A stretch of DNA of 64,000 nt from Aldrovandia affinis (taxonomy: Eukaryota > Chordata > Actinopteri > Notacanthiformes > Halosauridae). Location: NCBI GenBank assembly GCA_029706075.1, contig JAINUG010000177.1:62001-126000 (forward strand), read 5' to 3'. The notes under the pieces were generated by a model. That model did not search any database and was not told the DNA's origin. It worked only from the letters and a program-made list of their open reading frames with translations. Positions 25,401-35,233 of the stretch are shown here, piece after piece (the stretch's first letter is position 1; the number at the start of each line of letters is the position of its first letter). A program made the translations under genes and the position numbers.

Positions 25401-27420
25401 AAACTGTTCTTGACTACGGTTAACACTTTGTTGTACGTCGCTCTGGATAAGAGCGTCTGCCAAATGCCTGTAATGTAATGTAATGTAATAAAGTTGTAAG
25501 TGTGGGAGAAGGATTGGCCTCACTCACATGACGTGGCATTGCTGCTGCTGCTGCTGCTGCTGCTGCTCAGGGTGATGACCTTCTTCTCCACTACTGCCGC
25601 CCCAGAGGTGGTGGAGGACACAGTCTTTTGGCTGCTAACAGAGGTGCTCTCTGGTGGGTGACGGAGGGACACAACAAACCCAGGTGTGAGGGGCACTCCT
25701 TCTTCCCATATCACACTTGGGATGCACATACTTTTAAATATTCTTTGTGAATAAAATGTAATGTGAATATTAGTATTTGTGAAAACTACTTTTTTTTATG
25801 ACTTACGTATATCAGAAAGGAACAATTTTTCAGAAATAATTAAATACTATTTGCCAAACAAAAATGTTATTACCAAGTCCAGAAAGTAACTCCATTTACA
25901 AGTTTTAATTATTTTAATCCAAATGACAAATATTTAAATATGTATTACAGTAGTTGTAATACATTGGAATACTATAAACTCCATTTTAGCACGCAGCTGC
26001 TTAATTACTGTATTGAATTCAAAGGTGGTCTAAACTTGTCTGTGTGAAGTTTTCTGCTCCTCATTTGGAATCCTCCTTAACCATCCTGCAGTAGCCATCA
26101 TGTTCCACTCATGAACTGTTTGGGAACCACTTAATATATACTTTTTTTTAAAAACAACAACATATTTTTTTATATTTTGTAAATACTTTCCAAATATTTT
26201 TTTTGTGGAATAAATATTTGCATATTAAAACAAATATTTGCTTCAGTTGAGCATGTTAATTTGAATATGTCTGTCTAAGTATTTGTAAGAGTTGGTATTC
26301 AGAAATAACATTTCAAATACAGCTATTTTTAGTCCAGGTCTGTCGATTCCACCGGTTGTGCCAGAGTCGGCTCTGGCTGGGAGTGCCACTAGGGGGCAGC
26401 AATTGGCTGTCCACCCCAGGGTGGGTGGAGGGGGGAGGGAGTTCTGGAGTGGTTCTGGAGTACCGGAGTAACGGCTTGGCAAGTACCGTCTCGGAGGAGA
26501 TGATACTTTGCCTTTGTCACTGCTGGTCTCAGGGCTACGGCAGTGAATTCACAATACTAGGTGGGCGATTGACGTGAAAAAGAGAGGGTGTAATTGGCTA
26601 CTAAATTGGGAAACAAAATCAGAAACAAAATCTTAAAAAATAGATAAACTGGAGGGAAAACTTACTTGGAGGCAGTGAGGTAAGTCTAGTGGTGGTGGTT
26701 ACAGTTTCTGTTACAACTGGAATTAAAGGATAGTTATATTACAAAAGTGCTACACAAATATGAGTTCTAAATGTGTTCAAATAGGAAGCAGGGTTCAGTG
26801 CATAACTTCTGTGTGCTCTATCGAAATTAAGATCCTCAAATCATTTTGAGCCATGATTTATATAATTGATCAAATGTGTCTTTATTTTGTTAATAGCTCT
26901 TTCCATTAAAGTAAAAAAAAAAAATATATAATAATATAATATAATAATAATAACATATGGCGGTATACACTCGTGTTCTGCAGTCCTTAAATCTGCAATA
27001 TTGTGATAAAGTCTGAACCTCCTCAATTATCGTTTTGGAAAATTGGGCTGAGGCTGTGACTCCTGTTAGCCACCAGATGGCGCATTGCCCCGTAAATTCT
27101 AACGCGTACAATAACAAAGTATTCGAACATCTCTCAGCCTGGAGTCGGCTGCCATAACATCCAGCATTACTTTGTCCACCGACGCGTTTCTCCTTGATGG
27201 AGCAACAGCCTGTTTTTATTGCTTTTGATGTTTTAACCTCAATGTCCTGAACTTCACTTCTTTGGTAGTTGGGCATGTAACTTTAATTTCCCTATTCCCA
27301 ATTTGATACCATATTCCACAAATGAATGGTTCCACCTGGACACAGTCCGAGCTTACCTTTCCCCGATGCTCCTGAGCTCCCCCCAGCACTAAAAGTATTT
27401 TTTGTTGTTAAGTTGTCCAT
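651..27420 (-). CDS. col17a1: Collagen type XVII alpha 1 (BP180), 41 coding exons, 3' end outside window
   Basis: Transmembrane collagen of hemidesmosomes, which in vertebrates ties the keratin-linked plaque of basal epithelial cells to the basement membrane. Seen: joining minus-strand exons gives one open frame of about 1,196 codons with GT/AG borders throughout. Its order is that of vertebrate COL17A1: [16 protein letters not shown] near the N-terminus, [44 protein letters not shown], then [14 protein letters not shown] before the membrane segment, a [12 protein letters not shown] linker, and long Gly-X-Y tracts. These blocks match the human protein closely, so the family call is secure. 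All 40 internal junctions are phase 1. Teleosts carry two paralogues (a and b) and I cannot tell which this is. The C-terminal part and stop codon lie left of base 651. Exon coordinates are given in the region entries below. Confidence 0.96.
2297..2490 (+). mobile_element. L2 LINE 3' tail in col17a1 intron 37
   Basis: Shares GGTTCCTCCCAAGGTTTCTC, GGCCTGGGTTCCCCCTCTGT and GAAAAGCGCTATACAAATAC with the long L2 at 59.8-59.95 kb, ending in four TTTGA-type repeats. Short 5'-truncated insertion. Confidence 0.85.
3350..3575. mobile_element. Internally deleted Tc1-like element (about 225 bp)
   Basis: Inverted ends: ACTACCAAAACAAAGGAAAC on the left and GTTTCCTTTGTTTTGGCAGT on the right. Inside remain only a short piece resembling the start of the transposase C-terminal part (GCATTTTCCTGGCACGG) and the MVKH stretch. 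Lies in col17a1 intron 35. Confidence 0.75.
5674..13697 (-). CDS. col17a1: col17a1 exons 17-32, first and longest collagen domain
   Basis: Exons: 13647-13697, 13430-13465, 13227-13253, 12891-12953, 12596-12700, 10790-10852, 10472-10507, 10319-10372, 9935-9970, 8790-8825, 8539-8601, 7471-7506, 7044-7115, 6462-6488, 6019-6054, 5674-5709. Lengths are all multiples of 9 except the first (51, which carries the end of the linker) and the 105-nt exon 21. They encode about 250 residues of Gly-X-Y starting [13 protein letters not shown]. This corresponds to the human COL15 domain that drives trimer stability. One imperfection, [11 protein letters not shown] in exon 21, sits where human has GPPGSGEKGER. 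The block ends at GEPGKVINA, aligned with human GAPGKIVTS. Each exon begins by completing a split Gly codon. Confidence 0.94.
6178..6420 (+). mobile_element. tRNA-derived SINE, nearly complete
   Basis: Head with A-box-like AGTGTAATGGTTAGGGAGC and B-box GGTTGCAGGTTCAATTCCC, then a conserved central part (CCTTGAGCAAGGTGCTTAAC) and a tail ending GAGTGTCTGCTAAATGCC and AAATGTAAATGTAAATGT. In col17a1 intron 30. A retroposon, not a working tRNA. Confidence 0.85.
9185..9445 (-). mobile_element. tRNA-derived SINE head, inverted
   Basis: Minus strand shows TGGTGCATCCGGTATAGGC and GGGGGTTCAATTCCCC spaced as A and B boxes of a tRNA promoter. A second SINE family from that at 6,178. In col17a1 intron 25. 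Confidence 0.65.
10088..10111. repeat. (GT)n microsatellite in col17a1 intron 24
   Basis: Uninterrupted GT dinucleotides. Confidence 0.9.
11095..11200 (+). mobile_element. SINE 3' fragment
   Basis: CTAGGGTGGCTTTCAGCTAA ... TGCCAAATGCCTGTAATG, ending in TAATG repeats. Shared with 25,330-25,492. Confidence 0.6.
14130..14515 (-). mobile_element. Tc1-like transposase relic, C-terminal part
   Basis: Minus-strand translation gives [26 protein letters not shown], then [18 protein letters not shown], recognisable as the second half of a Tc1-family transposase around the DDE aspartate (QDDN). The frame is broken at its end and the distal terminal repeat is missing. Inside col17a1 intron 16. Confidence 0.8.
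14555..14797 (-). CDS. col17a1: col17a1 exon 16, NC16A-like juxtamembrane linker
   Basis: 243-nt exon, phase 1 at both ends, about residues 652-732, directly after the membrane segment. It starts [17 protein letters not shown], matching the human EEVRKLKARVDELE heptads that seed the trimer. Then follow a Ser/Thr-rich stretch and a second heptad-like segment ([17 protein letters not shown]). Past the first heptads it shows little resemblance to human NC16A. In mammals this domain is where ADAM-family proteases shed the ectodomain and where pemphigoid autoantibodies bind; whether that holds in this fish cannot be read from sequence. A Tc1-like relic lies in the following intron. Confidence 0.9.
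15522..15659 (-). CDS. col17a1: col17a1 exon 15, transmembrane segment
   Basis: 138-nt exon, phase 1 in and out, encoding about residues 606-651. A Gly-rich stretch with Cys ([13 protein letters not shown]) leads into [20 protein letters not shown], about 24 hydrophobic residues ending at LIAL. The [13 protein letters not shown] core is nearly identical to human COL17A1 and fixes both gene identity and topology (N-terminus inside). The paired Cys at the inner face are conserved with human and are candidate palmitoylation sites, though this is inference. Confidence 0.96.
15941..27420 (-). CDS. col17a1: col17a1 exons 1-14, cytoplasmic head
   Basis: Exons (high to low): 27357-27420, 26666-26716, 25528-25650, 23491-24264, 23156-23203, 22927-22968, 22234-22281, 21785-21922, 20643-20732, 19448-19519, 18932-19003, 16979-17134, 16305-16397, 15941-15985. 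They encode about residues 1-605, intracellular in this type II membrane protein and known to contact plectin, BP230 and integrin beta-4. Exon 3 encodes a run of nine Ser from an AGC repeat. Exon 8 gives [20 protein letters not shown] and exon 12 gives [15 protein letters not shown] and [10 protein letters not shown], all close to human. Exons 10 and 11 encode paired VQGVQNNLA / VYGVQNNLA modules, matching the repeated FGVPNNMA / FGMQNNLA units of the human head. The start at 27420 is chosen because it alone joins in frame to exon 2. An acceptor just upstream (27431-27432) implies an earlier non-coding exon that I did not find. Confidence 0.93.
16403..16487. repeat. (CA/TG)n microsatellite abutting col17a1 exon 13 acceptor
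   Basis: About 42 CA dinucleotides with one CG interruption. Read along the transcript it is a (TG)n tract followed by TTTTCTAG and then exon 13 at 16397, so it occupies the place of the polypyrimidine tract. Confidence 0.95.
17405..17510 (-). mobile_element. SINE 3' fragment, inverted
   Basis: GCCATTTAGCAGACGCTTTT and TTCAGTATATGTGGTCCCAG match, in inverse orientation, the SINE at 46,650. Confidence 0.65.
17828..18246. repeat. 19-bp minisatellite, about 22 copies, in col17a1 intron 11
   Basis: Head-to-tail unit of the form GTGGGCACAGACACAGTGC with variation at the last bases (GCGC, GCAT, GTGC) and a few short units near 17,920 and 18,005. Because 19 is not a multiple of 3 and the unit has no stop in any frame, several reading frames on both strands stay open for 180-200 codons. 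These are not genes. It lies between exons 11 and 12. Confidence 0.95.
19594..19632. repeat. (CA)n microsatellite in col17a1 intron 9
   Basis: CA repeat with one CG interruption. Confidence 0.9.
20006..20244. mobile_element. hAT-like MITE with imperfect 8-bp target duplication
   Basis: Begins CAGTGGTGGAC and ends CACACAACACTG, inverted ends with mismatches. Flanks GTCTTGCA (19998-20005) and GTCTCACA (20245-20252) agree at 6 of 8 bases, fitting the 8-bp duplication of hAT elements. Non-coding. In col17a1 intron 9. Confidence 0.6.
21090..21600 (-). mobile_element. Tc1-like deletion derivative with both ends (about 510 bp)
   Basis: Ends ACAGGTAACTGCCAAAAGAA and TTATTTTGGCAGTTTCTTGT form imperfect terminal inverted repeats. 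Between them minus-strand frames give [15 protein letters not shown] and [20 protein letters not shown], the conserved second catalytic region of a Tc1 transposase; the N-terminal DNA-binding half is absent. Multiple frameshifts, so not active. In col17a1 intron 8. Confidence 0.85.
23491..24264 (-). CDS. col17a1: col17a1 exon 4, expanded Gly/Ala/Ser/Thr-rich repeat exon
   Basis: A single 774-nt exon (258 codons, about residues 80-337), phase 1 at both ends. Acceptor reads cacccaccag and donor gcag|gtgag. It opens with alternating Gly-Ala and poly-Ala, then an 18-nt unit repeated to give VSTVQS modules, then STRRGS spacers, a 15-nt unit giving three GGFST copies, and a run of more than ten Gly. 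Only the last 40 or so residues ([20 protein letters not shown]) align with the human head (SPGSTFERKTHV region). Human has no comparable repeat block here, so the exon looks expanded. The composition recalls the glycine loops of keratin ends; a keratin-facing role would be inference. Simple repeats suggest length polymorphism. Confidence 0.88.
24695..24855. repeat. AT-rich imperfect tandem repeat in col17a1 intron 3
   Basis: Units of TATATATAAAGGAAAAAT type repeated several times with A-runs. Confidence 0.85.
25330..25492 (+). mobile_element. SINE 3' fragment
   Basis: CTAGGGTGGCTTTCAGCTAA, then CGCTCTGGATAAGAGCGTCT and TAATG repeats; same family as 11,095. In col17a1 intron 3, just upstream in genome order of exon 3. 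Confidence 0.65.
26340..26640 (+). mobile_element. SINE-like element
   Basis: GC-rich body (GTAACGGCTTGGCAAGTACC) with tail TGTAATTGGCTACTAAATTG GG then A-rich repeats. The same tail, inverted, occurs near 50,920. In col17a1 intron 2. Confidence 0.5.
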
Positions 27421-27430
27421 TCCATGATCA
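27408..27430 (-). promoter_or_regulatory. Overlapping short upstream ORF at the col17a1 start
   Basis: The spliced mRNA would read an ATG at 27425, five bases upstream of the main ATG at 27420 and in another frame. It encodes Met-Glu-Trp-Thr-Thr then TAA, ending inside the main reading frame. Both ATGs have a purine at -3 and G at +4. The arrangement could damp or reset translation of the main frame; that is inference. Confidence 0.6.
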
Positions 27431-28999
27431 CTGTTTTGAGAGAGAACATATACAATTGTGTGAACGTTTTCAAATGTTACATCTTAGCAGAAATACAGTG
27501 CATTGGCCTATATAAGGGGACATATACAAGCAAGAGGTAAGCCTTCTGAAATATATTTAGCCTGCTGCAAATGTGGGTAACACTTCATTTTATATTCATT
27601 TGTTTTATGTCTACTTCATTACATTTTAAAATAAAATTGACATGACTGACCAATACATACCCAGCCAATGAAACCTGCTCCACTCAACACAGAGTGTGTA
27701 CCTGCAGGCCATACATTTTCATATTTATTCAGTTATATTTTTAAAAAGGTGAATTTGACCAACCAGTAGACTACTATTGAGGGCCATGAACTCCTTTTCA
27801 CATTCGTTCAATTTAAAACCAGGAACAGAAATCTTTACTGATCAGAATTCACTTGTGCAACTCAACATAATAATGGTGATCTGAGCAATGTGTTTATAAC
27901 GGAGTCAGTCTAAAACTAAAAACCTCTCACAACAGATGGCTCTAAGGAACAACTGTCACCTTTTAAACATCAAAGCACTGCACTCAACACCTGAAAGTTA
28001 ACCTGCCTCCAAGAACAAATGTAAATCTTCAAGTATATGAACTATAAGGCACAAAAGGATTATTAGATTATATAACTTTCCACTGTATTATAATATCTTG
28101 CCCCAACATGTTTTTTAAGAATATGAATCCTCTACCCACATTTTTCTTTTCGGTTTACAATGAAAAGCAAAAGGTCTTTGCTGTAAGCTCAGGAGTTTGG
28201 TGCAGGGGTCTTTAAAACCCTTCTGAAGTATCCACCACAGAACTAAGCTACACTTGACATCAGGTCCAGGGAAAGGTGATTTTGCTAATGTCTGAAATCA
28301 GTCATAAATATATGTGAGTATTGGGATCGCTTTCCATCCTTTCTATGCTTTACGGAAGTCTTATGATGTGTGATCTGGGATTAGAGGCTTCGTCTTAACT
28401 ACTAAACTGACACCACTTTTATGTGGATTTTACAGGTCTACACTTGTAATTTAATAACACAAATTTAAACATAGTTCAGTTATGTTTATTGACCCTTCTA
28501 GTCCCTGGCTTCATGCCCTTGGCTTCAGTTCAGTTTCAGACTGGAGATGGGCTCACTGACAATATTCACGTACACAGGCTTTGCCCCCAGATCTGACACG
28601 AGACGGTCACTCTTGAAGTCGGCCGAATTATATTGTTAAATCGTCAGCCGTATTATAAACCTGGTCTCATGCCTTTTGCGTCGATAGGTTGATGTCTGAC
28701 CACAGAAATGCCTAGGGATGAGACCAGGCTGTGTCATCCCACTGGTCACCAAATGTCATAAACTATGCAGGTTCTCATATCAGGAGTTTGAGCCATGCTG
28801 CTGCTGGACATCCACATTGTGACCTGTAGTACATACTGCTTGTCTGAATGGCAGGTAACACCCTGATTGGAACTGGGGGTTATGGTCAGGTGAGATCAAA
28901 ATGTGGCTTTCTGGCCACACACAACAGCAGTGGATTCTTGCAGCAGTTTTGCAAAGGACACTAATGCTGAAAGCGCCCTTTACCTGAAAACTGAAACTG
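27431..28999. other. Upstream of col17a1 coding start, no gene found
   Basis: Expected to contain the first non-coding exon and/or intron of col17a1. No TATA box or GC-rich island stands out, and open frames here are short and unconserved in composition. Confidence 0.4.
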
Positions 29000-29437
29000 G
29001 AACTTAGCCGCAAATTGATCTTTTAGCAAGACAATTATCCTAAGCATCTGTCAAAATCAACCAAGAAATCGTTAACTGACCACAAAATGATTGTTTTGCA
29101 ATGGCCATCTCAGTCTCCAGACTTGATCCCAAACGAAAATGTGTGGTTTGAATTGAAGAGGGCAGTACACAAGCACAGACCGAAGTATCTGAAGGATCTT
29201 GAAAGATTCTGTATGGAGGAAAGATCCCCCCAAAATGTTCACCCATCTCATAAAACACTATAGAAGATTTTAAAGATTTAAAAAAAACTTGTTAAAGAAA
29301 ATCCTTTCCTCTGAACAATTGAATTAGCATAAATTACTATCATTTTACCATTTAACAACATTCCTCACCTGTATTTTAAACAGCCTTTTTTGCTCATTTT
29401 CATCAAGGGTGCCAATAATTCTGGACCTGACTGTATT
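29000..29437 (+). mobile_element. Tc1-like 3' half, same family as 36,060
   Basis: Ends with AATAATTCTGGACCTGACTG, the reverse complement of the 36,060 element's left end. Upstream translation reads WPSQSPDLIPNENVWFELKR, the conserved Tc1 C-terminal box. The 5' half is missing. It lies upstream of the col17a1 coding start. Confidence 0.8.
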
Positions 29438-32400
29438 TTACAGTGCAAGGCTGTACAAAACTTACATTTAGGCTTCTATAAAAGCAAATGTAAGAAAAAG
29501 TATTACAATTAACTTCCTGCCACAGAACCCATGCATAGTGGAATAGTAAAACAATCCATTACTCTGCGGTTTTGCTGGGGACAAATTCTGCAAATAAGTG
29601 TATGTACATGTCTAAACTCACCATAATTTATCATTGTCATTAGAATCTGATTTTGTATTTCTATAAACGTCTTGCATAAGCAAAATGGAGTTGAAGGTCA
29701 ATAAGATTATTATATTCACAGAGGCGGATGGGCTTTCATTTGTTATGACATAGTGTTGCTGTGCTTCTGCCACTGGTCTACAAAAAAAATGTTTTTCTTT
29801 CTTGAATGGACTTTGGAAACTGGTTTTGGCTAATTTTGGGCTGCTGAATCAAAATCTGAGCTCAGATTTGCTCTATCACATCAAGTGTTTGTGCTATCTA
29901 TGCTCCATATTCATGGATTTTACTCAAGTTTACCATCCAGTCTGGCAATCTTGGTGGAGATCAAACAGCAAAAGCTTGATTATTCTCACCAAAACTACTT
30001 CATTTAGGGCCTAAAATAAAAATTGTTTTTCAAATGTTTTAAGTCATAAAAAAGTTTAGTTGTTTTTTGTGATTTGCAGCTGTGAAGACTCTACCTAATC
30101 TGCTGTTAAGACTCTACCTAATCTAAGTTTTACAATTAAATATTGTAATTGAAGTAGGTACCTTTCATTGTAAATATTTTTGCATCTATCGATCTTCTAA
30201 TGCAACAGTGTTTTTCAACTTCGATTGTAAAACGAGTGCCCCTCACAACTTCGAGCTGTTTTCTCAAAAATAATGATTTTTCATAGTTCAAAAACCTGAT
30301 GTGATAGGCAAAAACGAATGCCAGATTTGGATTCAGCACCCAAAAGTTAGCTAGAATCCGTTGAAAAACCCCATGCAAGAAAAATCGTGTTTACCAGTGA
30401 TAGGTGCACGGTAGCAGAATGATTTAGCAGGGAGCGCCTGACAATGGCCACTGAGGTAAAAATTACTGACGCTGTCCTCTTCGTGAGCCTGGAAGTTCCT
30501 CTTTGTTTACGAATGGAGATGAACGCCCACGACACTTTCTCTCTAAACCTACGCCAAGGTGCAAAACACATCTCTCAGATTGCATGTGGGGATTTCGTTG
30601 TTGTTTTTGTTCTGGGGGCCACCCAGTCGGCAATAGCCTACAGCATCAGAGTTGTGTTTATATAGGCCTATATAAATTAAACACTATTGTAGTGGGTTAT
30701 TGTGTCATTGGTCTATGCCGCTGCCAAGGGTGACTTTGTAAAAGTAAAAGTAGAATGTCAAGAAAGAATGCCAGTTATTACATTCCACGTGTGGTATCTT
30801 CTGGGTATTTGTATTATCATGACACATTGCTTATATAAAGTCCTCCTCTCACCGCTATCTTACGTAACCAGATTAAATTGATGAGAGCATCCATGTCAGT
30901 ATATTTGTACTTATTACAAAAGCTTTTCGTAAAAACTTTTAGTAAAAACTACACAGTCATGTTTCCCTGAAATGAAGACTACATTATCAAGCTGGTCTGC
31001 AAACCTTCTGTTTTAGATTTGTGGTCAAATTGTGATAATTGAACTATTATCTCAAGTTTATTTCGGCAATAATGTAAAATGTTACAGGTTTGATTTAATC
31101 TCAGTGGGTTCCACAATATGATCAATATTGTGGAAATATTCGGCTACTTAGTCTATCCATTGTCCATTTCTATCATGGGAAACTCAACAAAGGCTATCGA
31201 TATATGTGCAAAGTTTAACACAGTTTTCAAAAGCTCCAGAAATTGTTGGACCACTTGTACTAATTGGCGTTGTTAGATAGAATACCTATAACATGAACAT
31301 CTGCTTTTTGAATCTGCAAACAAAGTACATGGGTCTGATTTGCTATTAAAACCGTGCAGAATCATGGTGCTAAAGTTATTAAAGCATAGTAATTACACTA
31401 TGTGCATTTTTTGTGCCATTGAAAATGTTTAATAGTTTGTAACAATTCTAATACCTGTAATTCCACTAATCCTGTTGGCTTCCAACCGAATTTATACACG
31501 TAATTTAAATTCAATCGCGGAATCAACAGGTGGACAACTATGCAGCCATCAAAAATACAATTTCAGCAGAAACGCATTCACGAATACGACTTGGTATAAA
31601 CATTGGCCTGAAGGCATGTTAGTCTGAATCTTAATACACATATTTATTCTGTTTTGCTAGAAACATATTATGACGGCATTGGAAAGTAATGTAATTGTTA
31701 TGCATACCTTTTCCACGTCCGTGAGAAAACTGTTCCGGAGATCTTCTCCGATGCGTTTAATCTTTAATAGACCCAGAAAATCCGTACCTCTGCACTTTTG
31801 TATCCAGCAAGCGTTTAGGTGTGTTGATTACTCGTCCTCCAGGTATGTGCTTTCACATTTTATGCTTATACTTTTTTCCTTCTCGTATATTTTCGCGACA
31901 AGTTTAAACACAGTTGAGGGGCTGCCCACGCCCACATCATTTTGAAAAGAAATACCCCCAAGACAAAAAAATTAAATAAAAAATATTTGCCTGCAGGTGC
32001 TAGGTCGGTGGTAGTTTTGCCGTTACGGTAAAGTCACATGAGTTTTGCGCTTTTTAGACATTTCTGCGTGTCAACTGTTCAAAAATACATTTCCACATGA
32101 ATACCACATATTGTCACGTGTACAGGTGTTCACATATATTGGCTACATGTGTTTTTTGGGCCATTTCACGTGAAATTCATTTTCATTTCTGAGGTTTATG
32201 ATGTATGTGTGAATGATTTAATGTTTTTTTAACATAGTGAACTGAAGCGTCCTACATGTAATTCTGTGGAAGAATAACACTGGAGAGCTGCTCGTGTTTG
32301 AGTCGAAAATTTATTTACAGGTATCAACTTAAGTTCTGTTGTATTGGGAAGGGGCATTTTTAAATGTATTGCTTACGTTTTAATTACACACATGTAGCCC

Positions 32401-34709
32401 AAATAACATTTTCATGTACACGCATTCAAAAGTGAGTCGTTCTAGTATTATACCGTTTCACCTCATGATGTAAGCCTACTGATGTTTTTCGTCACACTCA
32501 TTCATGTGTAATCGACTAAAAGGTTAAAAGTAGGCCTTCGTGAAGAGTATCTATAAAGGAACAACACGTAACGATATATGCCCGGTTCAATGGCAAGAAA
32601 ACGGCAATCTGAAATACGAAAGATTCCATCAGTTTATTTCGAGTCTAACTTAAGTAATAGGCCTTCATGTTCAACCTAGTTTTACAACTATACGTATGAA
32701 GATTCAGTGTATCATAATGTTTATTCCTAAAAAGACATCTGATATTAAAAATCTCCAAAACCAGTTTTGTTCTGTGTTGACATTACATGAGAGGGAGGGA
32801 TGTTGGGAGACTTTTGTTTAATTAATCATAAAACTAGGAATGACGTACAGATTTTATTGAGCGACTTCAAGTTCCACAATAGCAAAAAGTCTTATTTGGA
32901 TTAGGAAATTCAGATCATACCTGAGAATAAAGTTCGTATTTTTTTCGTTTCTCTTTTAATTTTTGCCTTGCAAATTGGGAGAAAACAACAAATTATTGGA
33001 TAAAATTATATATTTGAAAAGTGGGGTGTGTTTCAGTGTGAGTCACATCAAAACCAAAATGCAATTCTCTGATATTTATAGTTCTCCTCTGTTGCAATTC
33101 AGGACATGGCCTAAGCCCAGAATTGCATATTGGTAAAGGAAAACATAAACCGGTATTCTGACAGGATCATTTCAATGTCCCGTTCTTTTACACCCAAAAA
33201 TGTACACCCAAATTATGAAAGAAACACATTATTTTGTCACTGGGAATCTGATTATGATGTTATGTAGTAGGTTAAATAATGTAAATGGTAGGAACTATTA
33301 CACTGCTGAGAATTTGGTGAATAATATACAACACAATATTATACATTAGTATAGTACACCTAACATGTTGAGACCTATAGTATAGTATCCAAAAATAATG
33401 CATTTTATGCTGCCATTAGTATGATACACTCAAGAGGAACTTGGGTTAAGAAAACATGTCGAAGATGTTCTGCAAGGGATCTTTGCCCACACAAGCCTTC
33501 CACCTGCTGTCTCGAGGCGTCCCTGCTGCTCCCCCATCCCTCCTCTCCTCCCCAAACAGGCATCCAGGCATCTCCAACCACATCCCGATGAATCTTCCAT
33601 CTATCCATGACTCCTCCCCTCAAAGCGCACACGAACTGTAAAACAAAATGTACTCTAAGACCGGTGAATCATGCGATAAGGGAACAGCAGCTCTTCAAAA
33701 AAACAACAACATGAGTTCAGTGATGTTTTGTTAGAACTGAATCAGGAGCTGTATGGAATCCACAAAGTATATGCATTGTCTTTCAGTTAAGTATAACAAC
33801 TCTACTAATCAAGTATTATTTTATCTGTGTGAGGATATTATGCAGTTCAAAGACATTATAGAGTATTTTGTGTTGATCAGTAGTAAGAAATCCAAATGAA
33901 ATTCATTTTGATTCCATGAAGTAAGAAAAAAAAAAAAAAATGCCAACGGGGTGAATAATGTTTATACCCACTATATATATGTGTCTGTGTGTCTGTGTGT
34001 GTGTGTGTGTGTGTGTGAAACTTGTGCACTATGTTAGCCACTAACATAACAAATAAACACTTTAACTGCTCTTTCCCATCTTTTCCCATCTACAATACAT
34101 TTCTAATGTGGAATCTAATTATCCACATGTTTATGCTACAGACATGCAAACTCCATGCCTTACCTCCAGACATGTTGCAAAACCCTCTACTGGTAAATCT
34201 GTTACCTGATGCTTCCCCATGCACATTCTGATTCCTCACAATTGAAGTGAAAAGTGAAAGCGCACCTGCAATTTTCTTGTTTGCCTCTTGAAACCACATC
34301 AAAGGAATCCCAAGTACACTTTGTTCTGCCGCATTATTATAGCCAGTCAATTATGACAAACACAGTGCTTTGTGTTGGACTATTATATGGTTGTAAAAAC
34401 TTACCACAAATGTCAGTGTTATTATAATTACTGGTGAAATACGCTATACATGTGTGGCCTACTCGTTTCTCACCTTTAATGCTTTTGTGTTGCGGTGACA
34501 GTTGTAAATAAAAGAACAATCTTGCCATAACACTATAATTGTGTATACATTGCAAATGATCGTTCAAACTGCATTTTCCTTTCTGAAATTTCAGATTAAT
34601 TCTGAATGACATTTCCATGTGTGGTTCACATTTATGCTACACATTTATGCATCTATACCACATACTGTTGTTATGTGATCACATGTCACATTGGCTTCCC
34701 AGGAATTCA
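29438..34709. other. Intergenic, no supported gene
   Basis: AT-rich with small repeats, including a 23-bp hairpin at about 31,111 (CCACAATAT / ATATTGTGG). A GC-richer island at about 33,450-33,640 has open frames on both strands but no recognisable protein. The col17a1 promoter may lie somewhere in this stretch. Confidence 0.4.
33980..34018. repeat. (GT)n microsatellite
   Basis: GT repeat with TC interruptions at the left. Confidence 0.9.
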
Positions 34710-35233
34710 CATATATGCAGTCAACTGCCAAAATAAAGGGAACACCCTCAAGTGTCTTAATAAGCCATTGGGCCACCACGAACCACCAGAACAGCTTCAG
34801 TGCGCCTTGGCATGGATTCTACAAGTGTCTGGAACTATTGCAGGAATGCAACACCATTCTTCCATGAGAAATTCCATCATTTTGTGCTTTGTTGATGGTG
34901 TTGGAAAAGGCTGTCTCGGGGACCACTTCAAAACCTCCCATAAGTGCTCAATTGGGTTGTGATCTGGTGACTAAGATGGCCATGGCATATGGTTTACATC
35001 GTTTTCATGCTCATCAAATGATTCAGTGTGTCCTGTGGATGGGGGCATTGTCATCCATCCATAGGATGAAGGTGATCACTCAGAATGGCTTTGTATTTAT
35101 TGCCCTTTACCTTGCCCTATAAGGGGTTAAGTAGATCTAAACCATGTCAAAATGCACCCCTCACCATAACAGAACCGCCAGAACCCTTCATTTACTCAAG
35201 TGTTTCCATTATTTTTGCAGTTACTTGTACATG
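34710..35233 (-). mobile_element. Tc1-like deletion derivative (about 520 bp)
   Basis: Left end GTCAACTGCCAAAATAAAGG and right end CATTATTTTTGCAGTTACTT match the element at 21,090. The internal sequence encodes the same transposase C-terminal remnant on the minus strand, with frameshifts. Confidence 0.85.

Noticed and set aside
31670..31945. 91-codon plus-strand frame
   Set aside because: No domain, no splice context, no codon bias; likely chance.
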